DNA of 17,072 nucleotides from an uncultured Haemophilus sp. (GCF_937976265.1 NZ_CALJRX010000235.1:1-17072); one strand, 5' to 3'. Shown: positions 7,057 through 14,234, counted from the stretch's first letter. The notes: generated by a model from the letters alone, not told the origin. Made by a program: numbers and translations.

Positions 7057-8373
7057 TTATGCTTTAATTTCTGAGCGGCTTTTTAAGAAAAAGAGTGCGA
7101 CTGTTGAGATCAGCATAACGAAGCCAACGCCAACATATAAACTCTGTTTGTCCCAGCCCATATCTAATAATTGACCGGCAATCGTTGGGGCAAGAATCGC
7201 ACCAATACGACCGATACCAATCGACCAGCCCACACCGGTGCTACGAATATCGGCATCATAAGTAAGTGGATTTAAGGTATAAAGACCGCTGATACAGCCA
7301 TTCATGAGCGCACCAACTAAAATACCGAATACCATCGCAATCCATAAAACAGACGAGGATAAGATAAAGATGATGGTTGCTGCGGAAGATAACACGGTGA
7401 ATAAAATTAGCACACCACGTGCCGTCCAGCGGCTAGCCAGTAAGCCATAGATTAAGGCTCCACAAGTGCCGCCTAATGAGATCATCATCCCTACGCTTAC
7501 ACTTTGTTCTGTTGTCATGCCTGCTTCTTTTAATAAGGCGGGTGTCCATGAGCTAATAAAATAGAAGCTGAACATGATGGCGAAGAAAGCTGTCCAAATT
7601 AACAGAGTAGAATGTAAGTATTTTTCGCTGAATAATTGGCTAATAGGCAATTTAGTCTTAAGTTTTTCCGTTTTTTCTGGAAGTTTCCAATCACCGGCTA
7701 AACCTATTCTTTTTGCGATTAAATTTAACCGCACTTCTGCATTTTTAGGTTGTTTAGATGTGAGGAAGTCAATGGATTCCGGTAACCAAATAAATAAAAC
7801 GATTAAAAGTAAACCGGTCAAGATAGCTCCCGCTAAAAACACGGAACGCCAGCCATATTCACCTTGCAACATCACGGCGAACATACCACCTAATACCGCA
7901 CCGATACCAAAACCTGCAGCATAGAAACTGATCGCAAAGCTACGCCATTTGCGAGAGGAATATTCACTGGTGATCACGTTTGTGCCCACTAAAATACCGC
8001 CGACACCAAGACCGGTGATGACTCGCCAGAAACCGAGCCATTGATATTGTGAAATAAACGCTGAGCCTAACATCCCGATAGTGGATAATAATACCGCCAT
8101 CAATAACAGAGGACGACGACCGATTTTATCGGCGAGTGGGGCGAGGAAAAGCGAGCCCGCAGCCATACCAAATAAGCCGGCACTTAATAAATAACCTAAC
8201 TCAATCCCGGTTAAACCAAATTCGTTTCGAATGGCTGTTGCAGTAAAGGCAAGGGCGAGTACATCAAAGCCATCAAGTAAATTCATGATAGCGGCCATTG
8301 CCACAATCATCCATTGATAGGCACCCATTGGGCTTTGTTCTATTTTGGCTCTAAGAGAAAGCGTTTCAGCCAT
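7057..8373 (-). CDS. MFS transporter, aromatic acid:H+ symporter (AAHS)-like
   Basis: Twelve-helix inner-membrane secondary transporter of 438 aa. DGFD (34-37) in the first helix and the motif-A loop ADKIGRRPLL (81-90) between helices 2 and 3 are typical of the AAHS branch (PcaK, BenK, MhpT), and the repeated motif appears in the second half. Members import aromatic acids with protons, but substrate cannot be read from sequence. The start has a good AAGGA nine bases upstream. The gene begins 14 bases after the yhhQ stop, with no terminator or promoter visible in between, so it probably belongs to the preQ1-riboswitch operon. That context makes a queuosine-related or other nitrogen-heterocycle substrate worth considering. 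An uptake signal core (7728-7736) lies inside the coding region. Confidence 0.88.
   Translation of the reverse strand: MAETLSLRAKIEQSPMGAYQWMIVAMAAIMNLLDGFDVLALAFTATAIRNEFGLTGIELGYLLSAGLFGMAAGSLFLAPLADKIGRRPLLLMAVLLSTIGMLGSAFISQYQWLGFWRVITGLGVGGILVGTNVITSEYSSRKWRSFAISFYAAGFGIGAVLGGMFAVMLQGEYGWRSVFLAGAILTGLLLIVLFIWLPESIDFLTSKQPKNAEVRLNLIAKRIGLAGDWKLPEKTEKLKTKLPISQLFSEKYLHSTLLIWTAFFAIMFSFYFISSWTPALLKEAGMTTEQSVSVGMMISLGGTCGALIYGLLASRWTARGVLILFTVLSSAATIIFILSSSVLWIAMVFGILVGALMNGCISGLYTLNPLTYDADIRSTGVGWSIGIGRIGAILAPTIAGQLLDMGWDKQSLYVGVGFVMLISTVALFFLKSRSEIKA
7728..7736 (-). repeat. DNA uptake signal sequence inside the MFS gene
   Basis: Perfect ACCGCACTT core. It is read in the coding sense as AAGTGCGGT, contributing the residues EVR in the central cytoplasmic loop of the transporter. 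Confidence 0.9.
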
Positions 8374-8387
8374 TTTATTTCCTTAAG

Positions 8388-9095
8388 TTAAGCGAATTGT
8401 CGGGAATTCGCGAGTGATTGAAGTTTGCGCAAAATCATGTTGAGTACCACACCGTAAGCGGGAACAAACAAGACAATACCGACAAATAATTTAAATAAGT
8501 AATCAACAAATCCAAGGCTAAACCAATGTTCTGCCATGAAAGGGTCGCTACTTTGATAGAACGCTACGGCAAAGAACACAAAGGTGTCAGCTAGAGAGCC
8601 AAATATCATTGAGCTACTCGGGGCAATCCACCAAGTTTTTAATTGGCGTAAGCGGTTGAAGACTAACACATCTAATAATTGACCGAAAACATAAGCACAG
8701 AAACTCGCAAATGCAATACGGAAAACAAACATATTGAATTCACTTAATGCACCTAAGCCTTGATATTGTCCGTCAGAAAAAACCACTGAAACAATGTAAC
8801 TCACGATAAGCGCGGGGAACATCACAATAAAAATGATCCACCGTGCTTCTTTTGCCCCAAATACACGCACCGTTAAATCGGTGGCTAAGAAAATGAATGG
8901 GAACGTGAGTGTGCCCCATGTGCTGTGGAATGAAAAATCATCAGCAAAACCAAGTGCAGTCAATTTTAAATTGATTTCAAAGGGAATTTGAACGAAATAG
9001 TTACTGGCTGTGATGATGAAGATATGAAATAAGCTTAATAAAATTAAAGCAAAACGTTTTTGTTGATCATTGAAGATCGGGGTATTAATTTTCAT
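8388..9095 (-). CDS. yhhQ: Queuosine precursor transporter, YhhQ family
   Basis: Inner-membrane protein of the COG1738 (VUT) family, which takes up the queuosine precursors preQ0/preQ1 for modification of GUN-anticodon tRNAs. At 235 aa it has about six hydrophobic helices. The signature FPFIFLATDLTVRVFGA at 65-81 and, further on, AEHWFSLGFVDYLFK match E. coli YhhQ closely; it carries roughly ten extra residues near position 45 compared with that protein. The ATG start at 9095 has AAGG seven bases upstream, and that Shine-Dalgarno lies in the tail of a preQ1-I riboswitch, which independently supports the function. First gene of an operon with the MFS gene downstream. Confidence 0.95.
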   Translation of the reverse strand: MKINTPIFNDQQKRFALILLSLFHIFIITASNYFVQIPFEINLKLTALGFADDFSFHSTWGTLTFPFIFLATDLTVRVFGAKEARWIIFIVMFPALIVSYIVSVVFSDGQYQGLGALSEFNMFVFRIAFASFCAYVFGQLLDVLVFNRLRQLKTWWIAPSSSMIFGSLADTFVFFAVAFYQSSDPFMAEHWFSLGFVDYLFKLFVGIVLFVPAYGVVLNMILRKLQSLANSRQFA

Positions 9096-9102
9096 TTTAA
9101 GA

Positions 9103-9138
9103 CCTTTTTAGTTAGTTAATCGGGGGTAGGGAACCCGA
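9103..9138 (-). promoter_or_regulatory. preQ1-I riboswitch controlling yhhQ
   Basis: On the minus strand, stem P1 is UCGGG (9138-9134) with CCCGA (9124-9120). It encloses a loop UUCCCUACC, and an A-rich tail with AACUAACUAAAAAGG follows. The GGUUC...UAC...CCC pattern and A-rich tail match the small preQ1-I aptamer. The loop CCU can pair with AGG of the tail, which is the yhhQ Shine-Dalgarno, so ligand binding would block translation. This class is known upstream of COG1738 transporter genes. Confidence 0.85.
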
Positions 9139-9174
9139 CATGAGAAATAAATCCGCCAAATTAGCGAGCCGTGA

Positions 9175-9202
9175 ATGATACTAGAATTAATTGGGATTGC
9201 AA
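9175..9202 (-). promoter_or_regulatory. Promoter of the yhhQ-MFS operon
   Basis: Minus-strand TTGCAA (9197-9202), a 16-base spacer and TATCAT (9175-9180). Predicted transcription start near 9168, about 30 bases before the riboswitch aptamer. Confidence 0.6.
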
Positions 9203-9204
9203 GA

Positions 9205-9213
9205 AAGTGCGGT
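9205..9213 (+). repeat. DNA uptake signal sequence
   Basis: Perfect AAGTGCGGT followed by CA and an A run, in the intergenic region between yhhQ and the FepA-like receptor, close to the yhhQ promoter. Confidence 0.9.
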
Positions 9214-9249
9214 CAAAAAATGAGGTATTTTATTAAAAATCAATAAAAA

Positions 9250-9269
9250 TGATAAGAATTGTTATTTAC
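9250..9269 (+). promoter_or_regulatory. Fur-box-like operator of the FepA-like receptor gene
   Basis: TGATAAG-A-ATTGTTA (9250-9264) fits the 7-1-7 Fur pattern TGATAAT-N-ATTATCA at 11 of 14 positions. The 19-base version (9251-9269) overlaps the predicted -35, as expected for iron-dependent repression. Confidence 0.7.
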
Positions 9270-9293
9270 AGTAAAATTATATTGTACTAGAAT
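9265..9293 (+). promoter_or_regulatory. Promoter of the FepA-like receptor gene
   Basis: TTTACA (9265-9270), a 17-base spacer and TAGAAT (9288-9293), about 44 bases before the chosen ATG and abutting the Fur-box-like site. Confidence 0.6.
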
Positions 9294-9336
9294 TCTCGGG
9301 CATTATTTATTCCACATATGCCAGGAGAGCATTTCA

Positions 9337-11586
9337 ATGTATAAATCCAATCATTTAAAAACAACATCATTCTTCGCATTAAGTGCGTTAACCATCGCCC
9401 TTTTTTCAAACTATTCTTATGCAGAAGAGAAACTTGAGGAAATTAAAGTGACAGCGGAAGATCAGGTAAAACAATCACTTGGTTCTTCTCTTGTGACAGC
9501 AAAAGATTTAGAGAAACGTCCAGCGACAAATGATATTTCTGAAGTATTACGTACCATGCCAGGTGTGAATTTGACGGGTAACTCATCTACAGGACAACGC
9601 GGAAATAAACGTCAAATTGATATTCGTGGTATGGGACCAGAAAATACATTGATTTTAGTGGATGGTAAACCAGTCACCTCTCGTAATGCAGAACGTTATG
9701 GGGTGCGTGGTGAACGTAACTCTCGTGGCGACAGCAACTGGGTGCCAGTTGAAGCGATTGAAAAAATTGAAGTATTACGTGGCCCTTCAGCTGCACGTTA
9801 TGGCTCAGGTGCAATGGGCGGGGTGGTTAATATTATCACTAAACCGGTTACCAATGATTTACACGGTAGCTTAAGTTATTACACCAACCAACCAGAAGAC
9901 AGCGATGAAGGTGCAACGAACCGTGTCGGTTTTAATCTAAGCGGTGCGTTAATTAAAGATGTATTGCAATTCCGTTTATATGGTAACTGGAACAAAACTC
10001 AAGCGGATGAAGTCGGTATTAATGGTGATCCTGCGATTGCTGGTCGTGAAGGTGTTCGTAATAAAGATATTAATGGCCGTTTAGTGTGGAATATCAATGA
10101 GAAAAATAAATTAACCTTGGATTCTGGTTTTAGTCGCCAAGGTAATATTTATAACGGTGATACACAAAATAGCTCATCAGGGCTTTACAATAATAAAAAC
10201 TATCCTGAAACCAAAACGTTGGCTGGAAGCAAAGCTGAAACCGCTCGTTTATATCGTCAGAACTATGCTTTAACCTATGAAGGTAAATTCGATCATTTCG
10301 ACAATAAAACCTATATTACTTTTGATAAAACTAAAAACAGCCGTTTACCAGAATATTTAGCGGGTGGTCCAGAGGGCAGTTATTCGAGCACATCAGCTTT
10401 TAGCGATGCTATTCTTAAAAATACGCGTTTTAGTTCTGAATTCTATATCCCATTTACCTTGGGCGTAGATCATATGCTGACAGTTGGTTTTGAAGGTGTG
10501 CACAGCAGTTTAGATGATGATGCTTCTATGACGCAGTTACTCGGCGGACGACGCGTAGGTAATAAAGTGGTTTATGATTTGAAAGAAAGCCTACCAACCG
10601 GTATCTCAAATGTACGAGGTGGTCATAGTAGTCAAACGGAATGGGCTGTATTTATTGAAGATAACATTTCAGCAACCCAATCTACGATTTTAACGCCATC
10701 TTTACGTTATGATTACAACAGTTATTCTGGTTCTAATGTAAGCGGTGGATTAAACTTCTTACAAAGCCTCAACGATGATTGGAGAATTAAAGGTGGGATT
10801 GCAAGAGCTTATAAAGCACCGAACCTTTATCAAACTAACCCAAATTACTTGCTATTTACCTTAGGTCAAGGTTGTCCAACGAATGTACCAAATAATAAAA
10901 CTTGTTATTTCCAAGGTAATAGCGACATTAAACCGGAAACCAGCTGGAATAAAGAAATCGGAATTGAATATGATAAAAACGGACTTCTTGCTTCTGTGGC
11001 TTACTTCCGTAATGATTATCGTAATAAAATCGTATCTGATGGTGAATTTATCGGTTTAACCAACTTAGGTAACTATGTGTATAAATGGGGTAATGCAAAC
11101 CGCGCAGTGATTGAAGGTTTTGAAGGCAATCTGACATTACCATTAATCCAAGATAAATTAAACTGGGTGAATAACTTCACTTATATGCATAAAACCAAAA
11201 ATAAAGATACGGGTAACCCGCTTTCTATCGTACCGAAATACACCTTGAATTCCAGCTTAAGTTATCAAATTACAGATAGTTTGGATGCAATGTTAACTTA
11301 TACGCAATACGGTAAACAAAAATCCCGTAAAAATCCGGAAAACCGTATGGAAAATGGTAACAACGCATACGTTAATCAGCTTGCTGGCTCAGAAGATATT
11401 GGTAGCTATGCAATTTGGGGATTAAGTGCGGGTTATAATTGGAAAGATACAATCAGCATTCGTGTTGGTGTAAGTAACTTATTTGATAAACGCATTTATC
11501 GTTCATCAAGCAGTACAAATTACAATGCCCATACTTACAACGAACCGGGTCGTGCCTATTACGCAACGGTAAAATACACTTTCTAA
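9337..11586 (+). CDS. fepA: TonB-dependent ferric enterobactin receptor, FepA family
   Basis: Outer-membrane gated porin that imports ferric catecholate siderophores using TonB energy. At 749 aa it is nearly the length of E. coli FepA (746). The start is ATG 9337, with AGGAG seven bases upstream; it gives a signal peptide ending NYSYA at residue 29, whereas an upstream TTG would put 26 non-signal residues in front. A TonB-box-like EEIKVTAE follows the mature N-terminus. The plug carries GVNLTGNSSTGQRGNKRQID, RGMGPENTLILVDGKPV and GAMGGVVNIITK, almost word for word as in FepA. In the barrel, IARAYKAPNLYQTNPNYLL and FRNDYRNKI are also FepA-specific, and the chain ends in Phe. No siderophore synthesis genes accompany it, so it likely uses xenosiderophores. 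A weak AAGTGCGGG near-match to the uptake signal lies inside. Confidence 0.95.
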   Translation: MYKSNHLKTTSFFALSALTIALFSNYSYAEEKLEEIKVTAEDQVKQSLGSSLVTAKDLEKRPATNDISEVLRTMPGVNLTGNSSTGQRGNKRQIDIRGMGPENTLILVDGKPVTSRNAERYGVRGERNSRGDSNWVPVEAIEKIEVLRGPSAARYGSGAMGGVVNIITKPVTNDLHGSLSYYTNQPEDSDEGATNRVGFNLSGALIKDVLQFRLYGNWNKTQADEVGINGDPAIAGREGVRNKDINGRLVWNINEKNKLTLDSGFSRQGNIYNGDTQNSSSGLYNNKNYPETKTLAGSKAETARLYRQNYALTYEGKFDHFDNKTYITFDKTKNSRLPEYLAGGPEGSYSSTSAFSDAILKNTRFSSEFYIPFTLGVDHMLTVGFEGVHSSLDDDASMTQLLGGRRVGNKVVYDLKESLPTGISNVRGGHSSQTEWAVFIEDNISATQSTILTPSLRYDYNSYSGSNVSGGLNFLQSLNDDWRIKGGIARAYKAPNLYQTNPNYLLFTLGQGCPTNVPNNKTCYFQGNSDIKPETSWNKEIGIEYDKNGLLASVAYFRNDYRNKIVSDGEFIGLTNLGNYVYKWGNANRAVIEGFEGNLTLPLIQDKLNWVNNFTYMHKTKNKDTGNPLSIVPKYTLNSSLSYQITDSLDAMLTYTQYGKQKSRKNPENRMENGNNAYVNQLAGSEDIGSYAIWGLSAGYNWKDTISIRVGVSNLFDKRIYRSSSSTNYNAHTYNEPGRAYYATVKYTF

Positions 11587-11603
11587 TTAAGAATAGATGA
11601 TTG

Positions 11604-11630
11604 AAGCCCTGTTTATACAGGGCTTTTTTT
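11604..11630 (+). terminator. Terminator of the FepA-like receptor gene
   Basis: AGCCCTGT (11605-11612), TTAT loop and ACAGGGCT (11617-11624), followed by seven T. It lies 18 bases after the stop and makes the second receptor gene a separate transcription unit. Confidence 0.93.
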
Positions 11631-11669
11631 GTGCGTAATTAACTTAGACAACAAAAACGCAAAGAAATC

Positions 11670-11699
11670 TTGACTTAATACGCAAAAATAAACAATAAT
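11670..11699 (+). promoter_or_regulatory. Promoter of the FetA-like receptor gene
   Basis: TTGACT (11670-11675), an 18-base spacer and AATAAT (11694-11699). The -10 is overlapped by a Fur-box-like site. Confidence 0.6.
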
Positions 11700-11707
11700 A
11701 ATTATCA
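11693..11707 (+). promoter_or_regulatory. Fur-box-like operator of the FetA-like receptor gene
   Basis: CAATAAT-A-ATTATCA matches the 7-1-7 Fur pattern at 12 of 14 positions, with the right half perfect. It covers the predicted -10, so iron-loaded Fur should block transcription. Confidence 0.75.
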
Positions 11708-11730
11708 TTTTAATTTTATTGGGGGTACTC

Positions 11731-13689
11731 ATGAAGAAAGCAAATTTTGCCTTATTGCCACTTGCTGTGTTTATTGCAGCGAATGTCCAAGCTGAAGAAC
11801 AATTAGATGTGATCAATGTTGTTTCTGAAAATAGCGGCGCAAAAAGTAAAACCAATGTGATTACGACAAAAACAATGGAGCGTAGCACAGAGACTGAATT
11901 AAAAGGTTTATTAAAAGATGAGCCAGCAATTAATTTTGGTGGTGGTCGTGGTACATCACAATGGTTTACGATTCGTGGTATGGGACAAGATCAAGTTGAT
12001 GTGAAAATTGATGGGGCTTATACCGATGCACAATTATTCCATCACCAAGGTCGTTTCATGTTTGACCCGTCTTTATTAAAACGTGTTGACGTGCAAAAAG
12101 GAACGGGATCAGCCAGTGCTGGGATTGGGGCAACAAGCGGTGCGATTGTTGCAGAAACAGTGAGTGCAAAAGATTTGCTCAAAGAAGGGCAAGATATTGG
12201 CTTCAAAGTTCACGCAGGTGTAAGTTCAAATAGCGGCTGGTCTAAAGGTGCGACGGTTTATTCTAAAGCTGGCCCATTAGATGCATTAATTTCTGCTAAT
12301 TTTGTGACTGAACGTGATTATAAAGACGGTAATGGGTATAAAGTCAAAAATAGTGCATTAGGACAGCGTGGCTTATTAGCTAAGCTTGGTTTTGATGTCA
12401 ATGAAAACCACAGAATCGAAGTCAGTCATCGTCAAGAACGTCATTATGGTGTTCGTGCACTTCGTGAAGAGTTTGATTTTGCGCAAGACAATAATGAGGC
12501 AAATAATTCTCCTCGTTATCGTATTACACAAAACGATACAACAAACGTAGAGTGGAATGGTAAAAACATGGGCTTTGTAACAAATGCTAAAGCTAATGTA
12601 TATCATTCTGTGCTCAATCGTAAAGAACCAAGTGAGAATTCAAAAACACGCTTAATTGCTAATGGTGCAAACTTAAATTTAGAAAGTGCAATCGGTCAAT
12701 CTCATCTCATTAAATATGGTGTTAATTACCGTGATCAAGAAGGTAAACCTAATTCGCTAACCGTACAAAACGGTGTTCAAATGAAAACCCAAAAGAAACG
12801 TGATGTCGGTGTTTATACAGAAGGTATTTGGGGCTTAGGCGCTTTTACCTTAACAACCGGATTACGTTATGATCATTTTGATTTCCGAGCAATGAATGGT
12901 AAAAAATCTCACAAGGGCAGCGTAAACCCAAGTGTTGGTTTAATTTATGAAGTGAATAATGATCTAAGCTTTAATGCGAGCTTAAACTATGCAACACGAA
13001 GCCCTCGTTTCCATGAAATAATGCTATCTTCAGGCGCCACTCGAGGTAAGGCAGCGGTTTACTCAATTGCATCAAATATTAAACCGGAGAAATCCCGTAA
13101 TGCAGAAGTGGGTTTCAATTATAAACTTGCCGATCATTTCTCCTTAAATGGAAGCTATTTCTGGCAAACGGTAAAAGATACACACGCATTTACACAAGTA
13201 AGCTCGGGTTTTTATGAAATTCAAAATGCAGGTAAATTAAGAAATCATGGGTACGAAGTCGGTGCAGCTTATAAATATGAAGGTTTAACATTACGTGCAG
13301 GCGTGGCTTATAGTAAACCAGAATTAGATGGCAGAACGGTAGATAGTACTGTGACAGCAATCCCAATTGGACGTACATGGACAACAGGTGTATCTTATCG
13401 CTTCACTCAACCTGATATTGAAATTGGCTGGAAAGGTCGTTTCGTACAGCATACCAGTTATGACTCAACAACGAATAATCGTGGCGGTGGTGCAACAACC
13501 ACTAAACGTCCAGGATATGGGGTAAGTGATTTCTATATTACATGGAAACCAGCTGAAAATATTAATGTTAATCTTGCTCTAGATAATGCGTTTAACAAAT
13601 ATTATCGAAGCCATAGCCAACGTGCAGGTGTATCAACATTGCCTGAGCCAGGTCGAGACATTCGTTTAAATGTTAATTATACCTTTTAA
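11731..13689 (+). CDS. fetA: TonB-dependent receptor, FetA/FrpB family
   Basis: Outer-membrane iron-siderophore receptor of the neisserial FetA (FrpB) type, which takes up ferric enterobactin-like catecholates. ATG 11731 is chosen because GGGGGT lies just upstream and the protein then opens with a signal peptide MKKANFALLPLAVFIAANVQA; an upstream TTG adds only four residues and would sit on the Shine-Dalgarno. The plug shows LLKDEPAINFGGGRGTSQ, RGMGQDQVDVKIDGAY, HHQGRF and QKGTGSASAGIGATSGAI, all close to FetA, and the C-terminal region has NVNLALDNAFNKYYRSHSQR and a final Phe. The 652 aa length is shorter than meningococcal FetA (about 714); the missing residues appear to fall in an extracellular loop after KYGVNYRDQE. 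Neisserial fetA is followed by a binding-protein gene; here the next gene is rpmE. Substrate is inferred from family. Confidence 0.9.
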   Translation: MKKANFALLPLAVFIAANVQAEEQLDVINVVSENSGAKSKTNVITTKTMERSTETELKGLLKDEPAINFGGGRGTSQWFTIRGMGQDQVDVKIDGAYTDAQLFHHQGRFMFDPSLLKRVDVQKGTGSASAGIGATSGAIVAETVSAKDLLKEGQDIGFKVHAGVSSNSGWSKGATVYSKAGPLDALISANFVTERDYKDGNGYKVKNSALGQRGLLAKLGFDVNENHRIEVSHRQERHYGVRALREEFDFAQDNNEANNSPRYRITQNDTTNVEWNGKNMGFVTNAKANVYHSVLNRKEPSENSKTRLIANGANLNLESAIGQSHLIKYGVNYRDQEGKPNSLTVQNGVQMKTQKKRDVGVYTEGIWGLGAFTLTTGLRYDHFDFRAMNGKKSHKGSVNPSVGLIYEVNNDLSFNASLNYATRSPRFHEIMLSSGATRGKAAVYSIASNIKPEKSRNAEVGFNYKLADHFSLNGSYFWQTVKDTHAFTQVSSGFYEIQNAGKLRNHGYEVGAAYKYEGLTLRAGVAYSKPELDGRTVDSTVTAIPIGRTWTTGVSYRFTQPDIEIGWKGRFVQHTSYDSTTNNRGGGATTTKRPGYGVSDFYITWKPAENINVNLALDNAFNKYYRSHSQRAGVSTLPEPGRDIRLNVNYTF

Positions 13690-13718
13690 ATAAATCTCTA
13701 ATTGCTTAACAGGGAATT

Positions 13719-13748
13719 AAAGTGCGGTCAATTTTGACCGCACTTTTG
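13719..13748 (+). terminator. Inverted uptake-signal pair acting as fetA terminator
   Basis: Uptake signals at 13720-13728 (AAGTGCGGT) and 13737-13745 (ACCGCACTT) form a stem AAAGTGCGGTCAA / TTGACCGCACTTT with only two bases formally between the arms, so the top pairs must open. A short T run follows. It lies 29 bases after the fetA stop. Confidence 0.82.
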
Positions 13749-13784
13749 TGTTTATCGAATATTAAAAAATAGTGAATTTTAGAT

Positions 13785-13811
13785 AATAAAAAACCCTGCA
13801 TAGGCAGGGTT
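13785..13811 (-). terminator. Terminator of rpmE
   Basis: Eight-base stem AACCCTGC (13792-13799), ATAG loop, GCAGGGTT (13804-13811). On the minus strand the hairpin is followed by TTTTTTATTAT. It lies 17 bases after the rpmE stop. Nothing else is apparent between this hairpin and the fetA terminator. Confidence 0.92.
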
Positions 13812-13828
13812 CTTCACACAGATTCAAA

Positions 13829-14041
13829 TTATTTTGTACCTGGGATTTTGAAACGGCTGTTAAAGCGTTCAACACGACCACCAGTATCAACAACACGTTG
13901 TTTACCAGTGTAGAATGGGTGGCAGCTACCGCACACATCAAGGTTGATGTCTTTGCCTAAAGTTGAACGAGTTTTGATCACGTTACCGCAAGAACAAGTT
14001 GCAGTGATCTCTTTATATTCTGGATGAATACCTTGTTTCAT
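13829..14041 (-). CDS. rpmE: Ribosomal protein bL31, zinc-binding (C+) form
   Basis: Component of the 50S subunit that forms an intersubunit bridge with the 30S head. It is 70 aa, the standard length for the zinc form. Cys16 and Cys18 (ATCSCG) with Cys37 and Cys40 (DVCGSCHPF) form the zinc site, marking the C+ paralogue rather than the zinc-independent form made in zinc starvation. The start is the ATG giving MKQGIHPEYKEI, with GAGG seven bases upstream; a four-residue extension to an upstream in-frame ATG at 14053 would place the start before that ribosome binding site and departs from family. It is transcribed alone, divergent from mutY, with a long structured leader. Confidence 0.97.
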   Translation of the reverse strand: MKQGIHPEYKEITATCSCGNVIKTRSTLGKDINLDVCGSCHPFYTGKQRVVDTGGRVERFNSRFKIPGTK

Positions 14042-14132
14042 AGAAAACCTCAAATTGAAGCCACGCCGCTATAAATGCTTTCCACTTACACCGCGTGAGT
14101 TAATAATCGCCGACAATCCGGCACCAAATAGA
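14042..14132 (-). promoter_or_regulatory. Candidate structured leader of rpmE mRNA
   Basis: The predicted transcript has about 90 untranslated bases. They can form CCG/CGG at the distal end and, nearer the gene, a CACGC/GCGTG stem (arms at plus positions 14093-14097 and 14062-14066) around a 26-base internal region. bL31 is known to repress its own translation in gamma-proteobacteria through its mRNA leader, so this may be that control site. The fold was drawn by eye. Confidence 0.45.
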
Positions 14133-14138
14133 CTGCGA

Positions 14139-14166
14139 ATTATACTGAAAAAATCAAATTGATCAA
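14139..14166 (-). promoter_or_regulatory. Promoter of rpmE
   Basis: Minus-strand TTGATC (14161-14166), 16-base spacer and a perfect TATAAT (14139-14144). The -35 hexamer is half of the palindrome TTGATCAA (14159-14166) shared with a plus-strand -35 candidate. Confidence 0.7.
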
Positions 14167-14189
14167 GTGGTGTGCTTTAGTGATAAAAT
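14159..14189 (+). promoter_or_regulatory. Candidate promoter of mutY
   Basis: TTGATC (14159-14164) with GATAAA (14182-14187) at 17 bases, or TAAAAT (14184-14189) at 19. It overlaps the rpmE -35 on the other strand. Weak -10, so tentative. Confidence 0.4.
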
Positions 14190-14215
14190 CATCGCAAAAT
14201 TTTTGCTTATTTTTG

Positions 14216-14224
14216 ACCGCACTT
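14216..14224 (-). repeat. DNA uptake signal sequence before mutY
   Basis: Perfect ACCGCACTT whose right end is immediately followed by the mutY Shine-Dalgarno AGGAAAG, eleven bases before the ATG. Confidence 0.9.
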
Positions 14225-14234
14225 TAGGAAAGTT

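Noticed and set aside
9259..9336. TTG-initiated 26-residue extension of the FepA-like receptor
   Set aside because: It would begin inside the Fur-box-like site and upstream of the predicted transcription start, and would bury the signal peptide; ATG 9337 has AGGAG at correct spacing.
11731..13689. Heme receptor (HemR/HasR type) as the identity of the second TonB-dependent receptor
   Set aside because: The plug and C-terminal motifs match FetA/FrpB much more closely, and the FRAP/NPNL boxes with the intervening heme-binding His are not present in canonical form.
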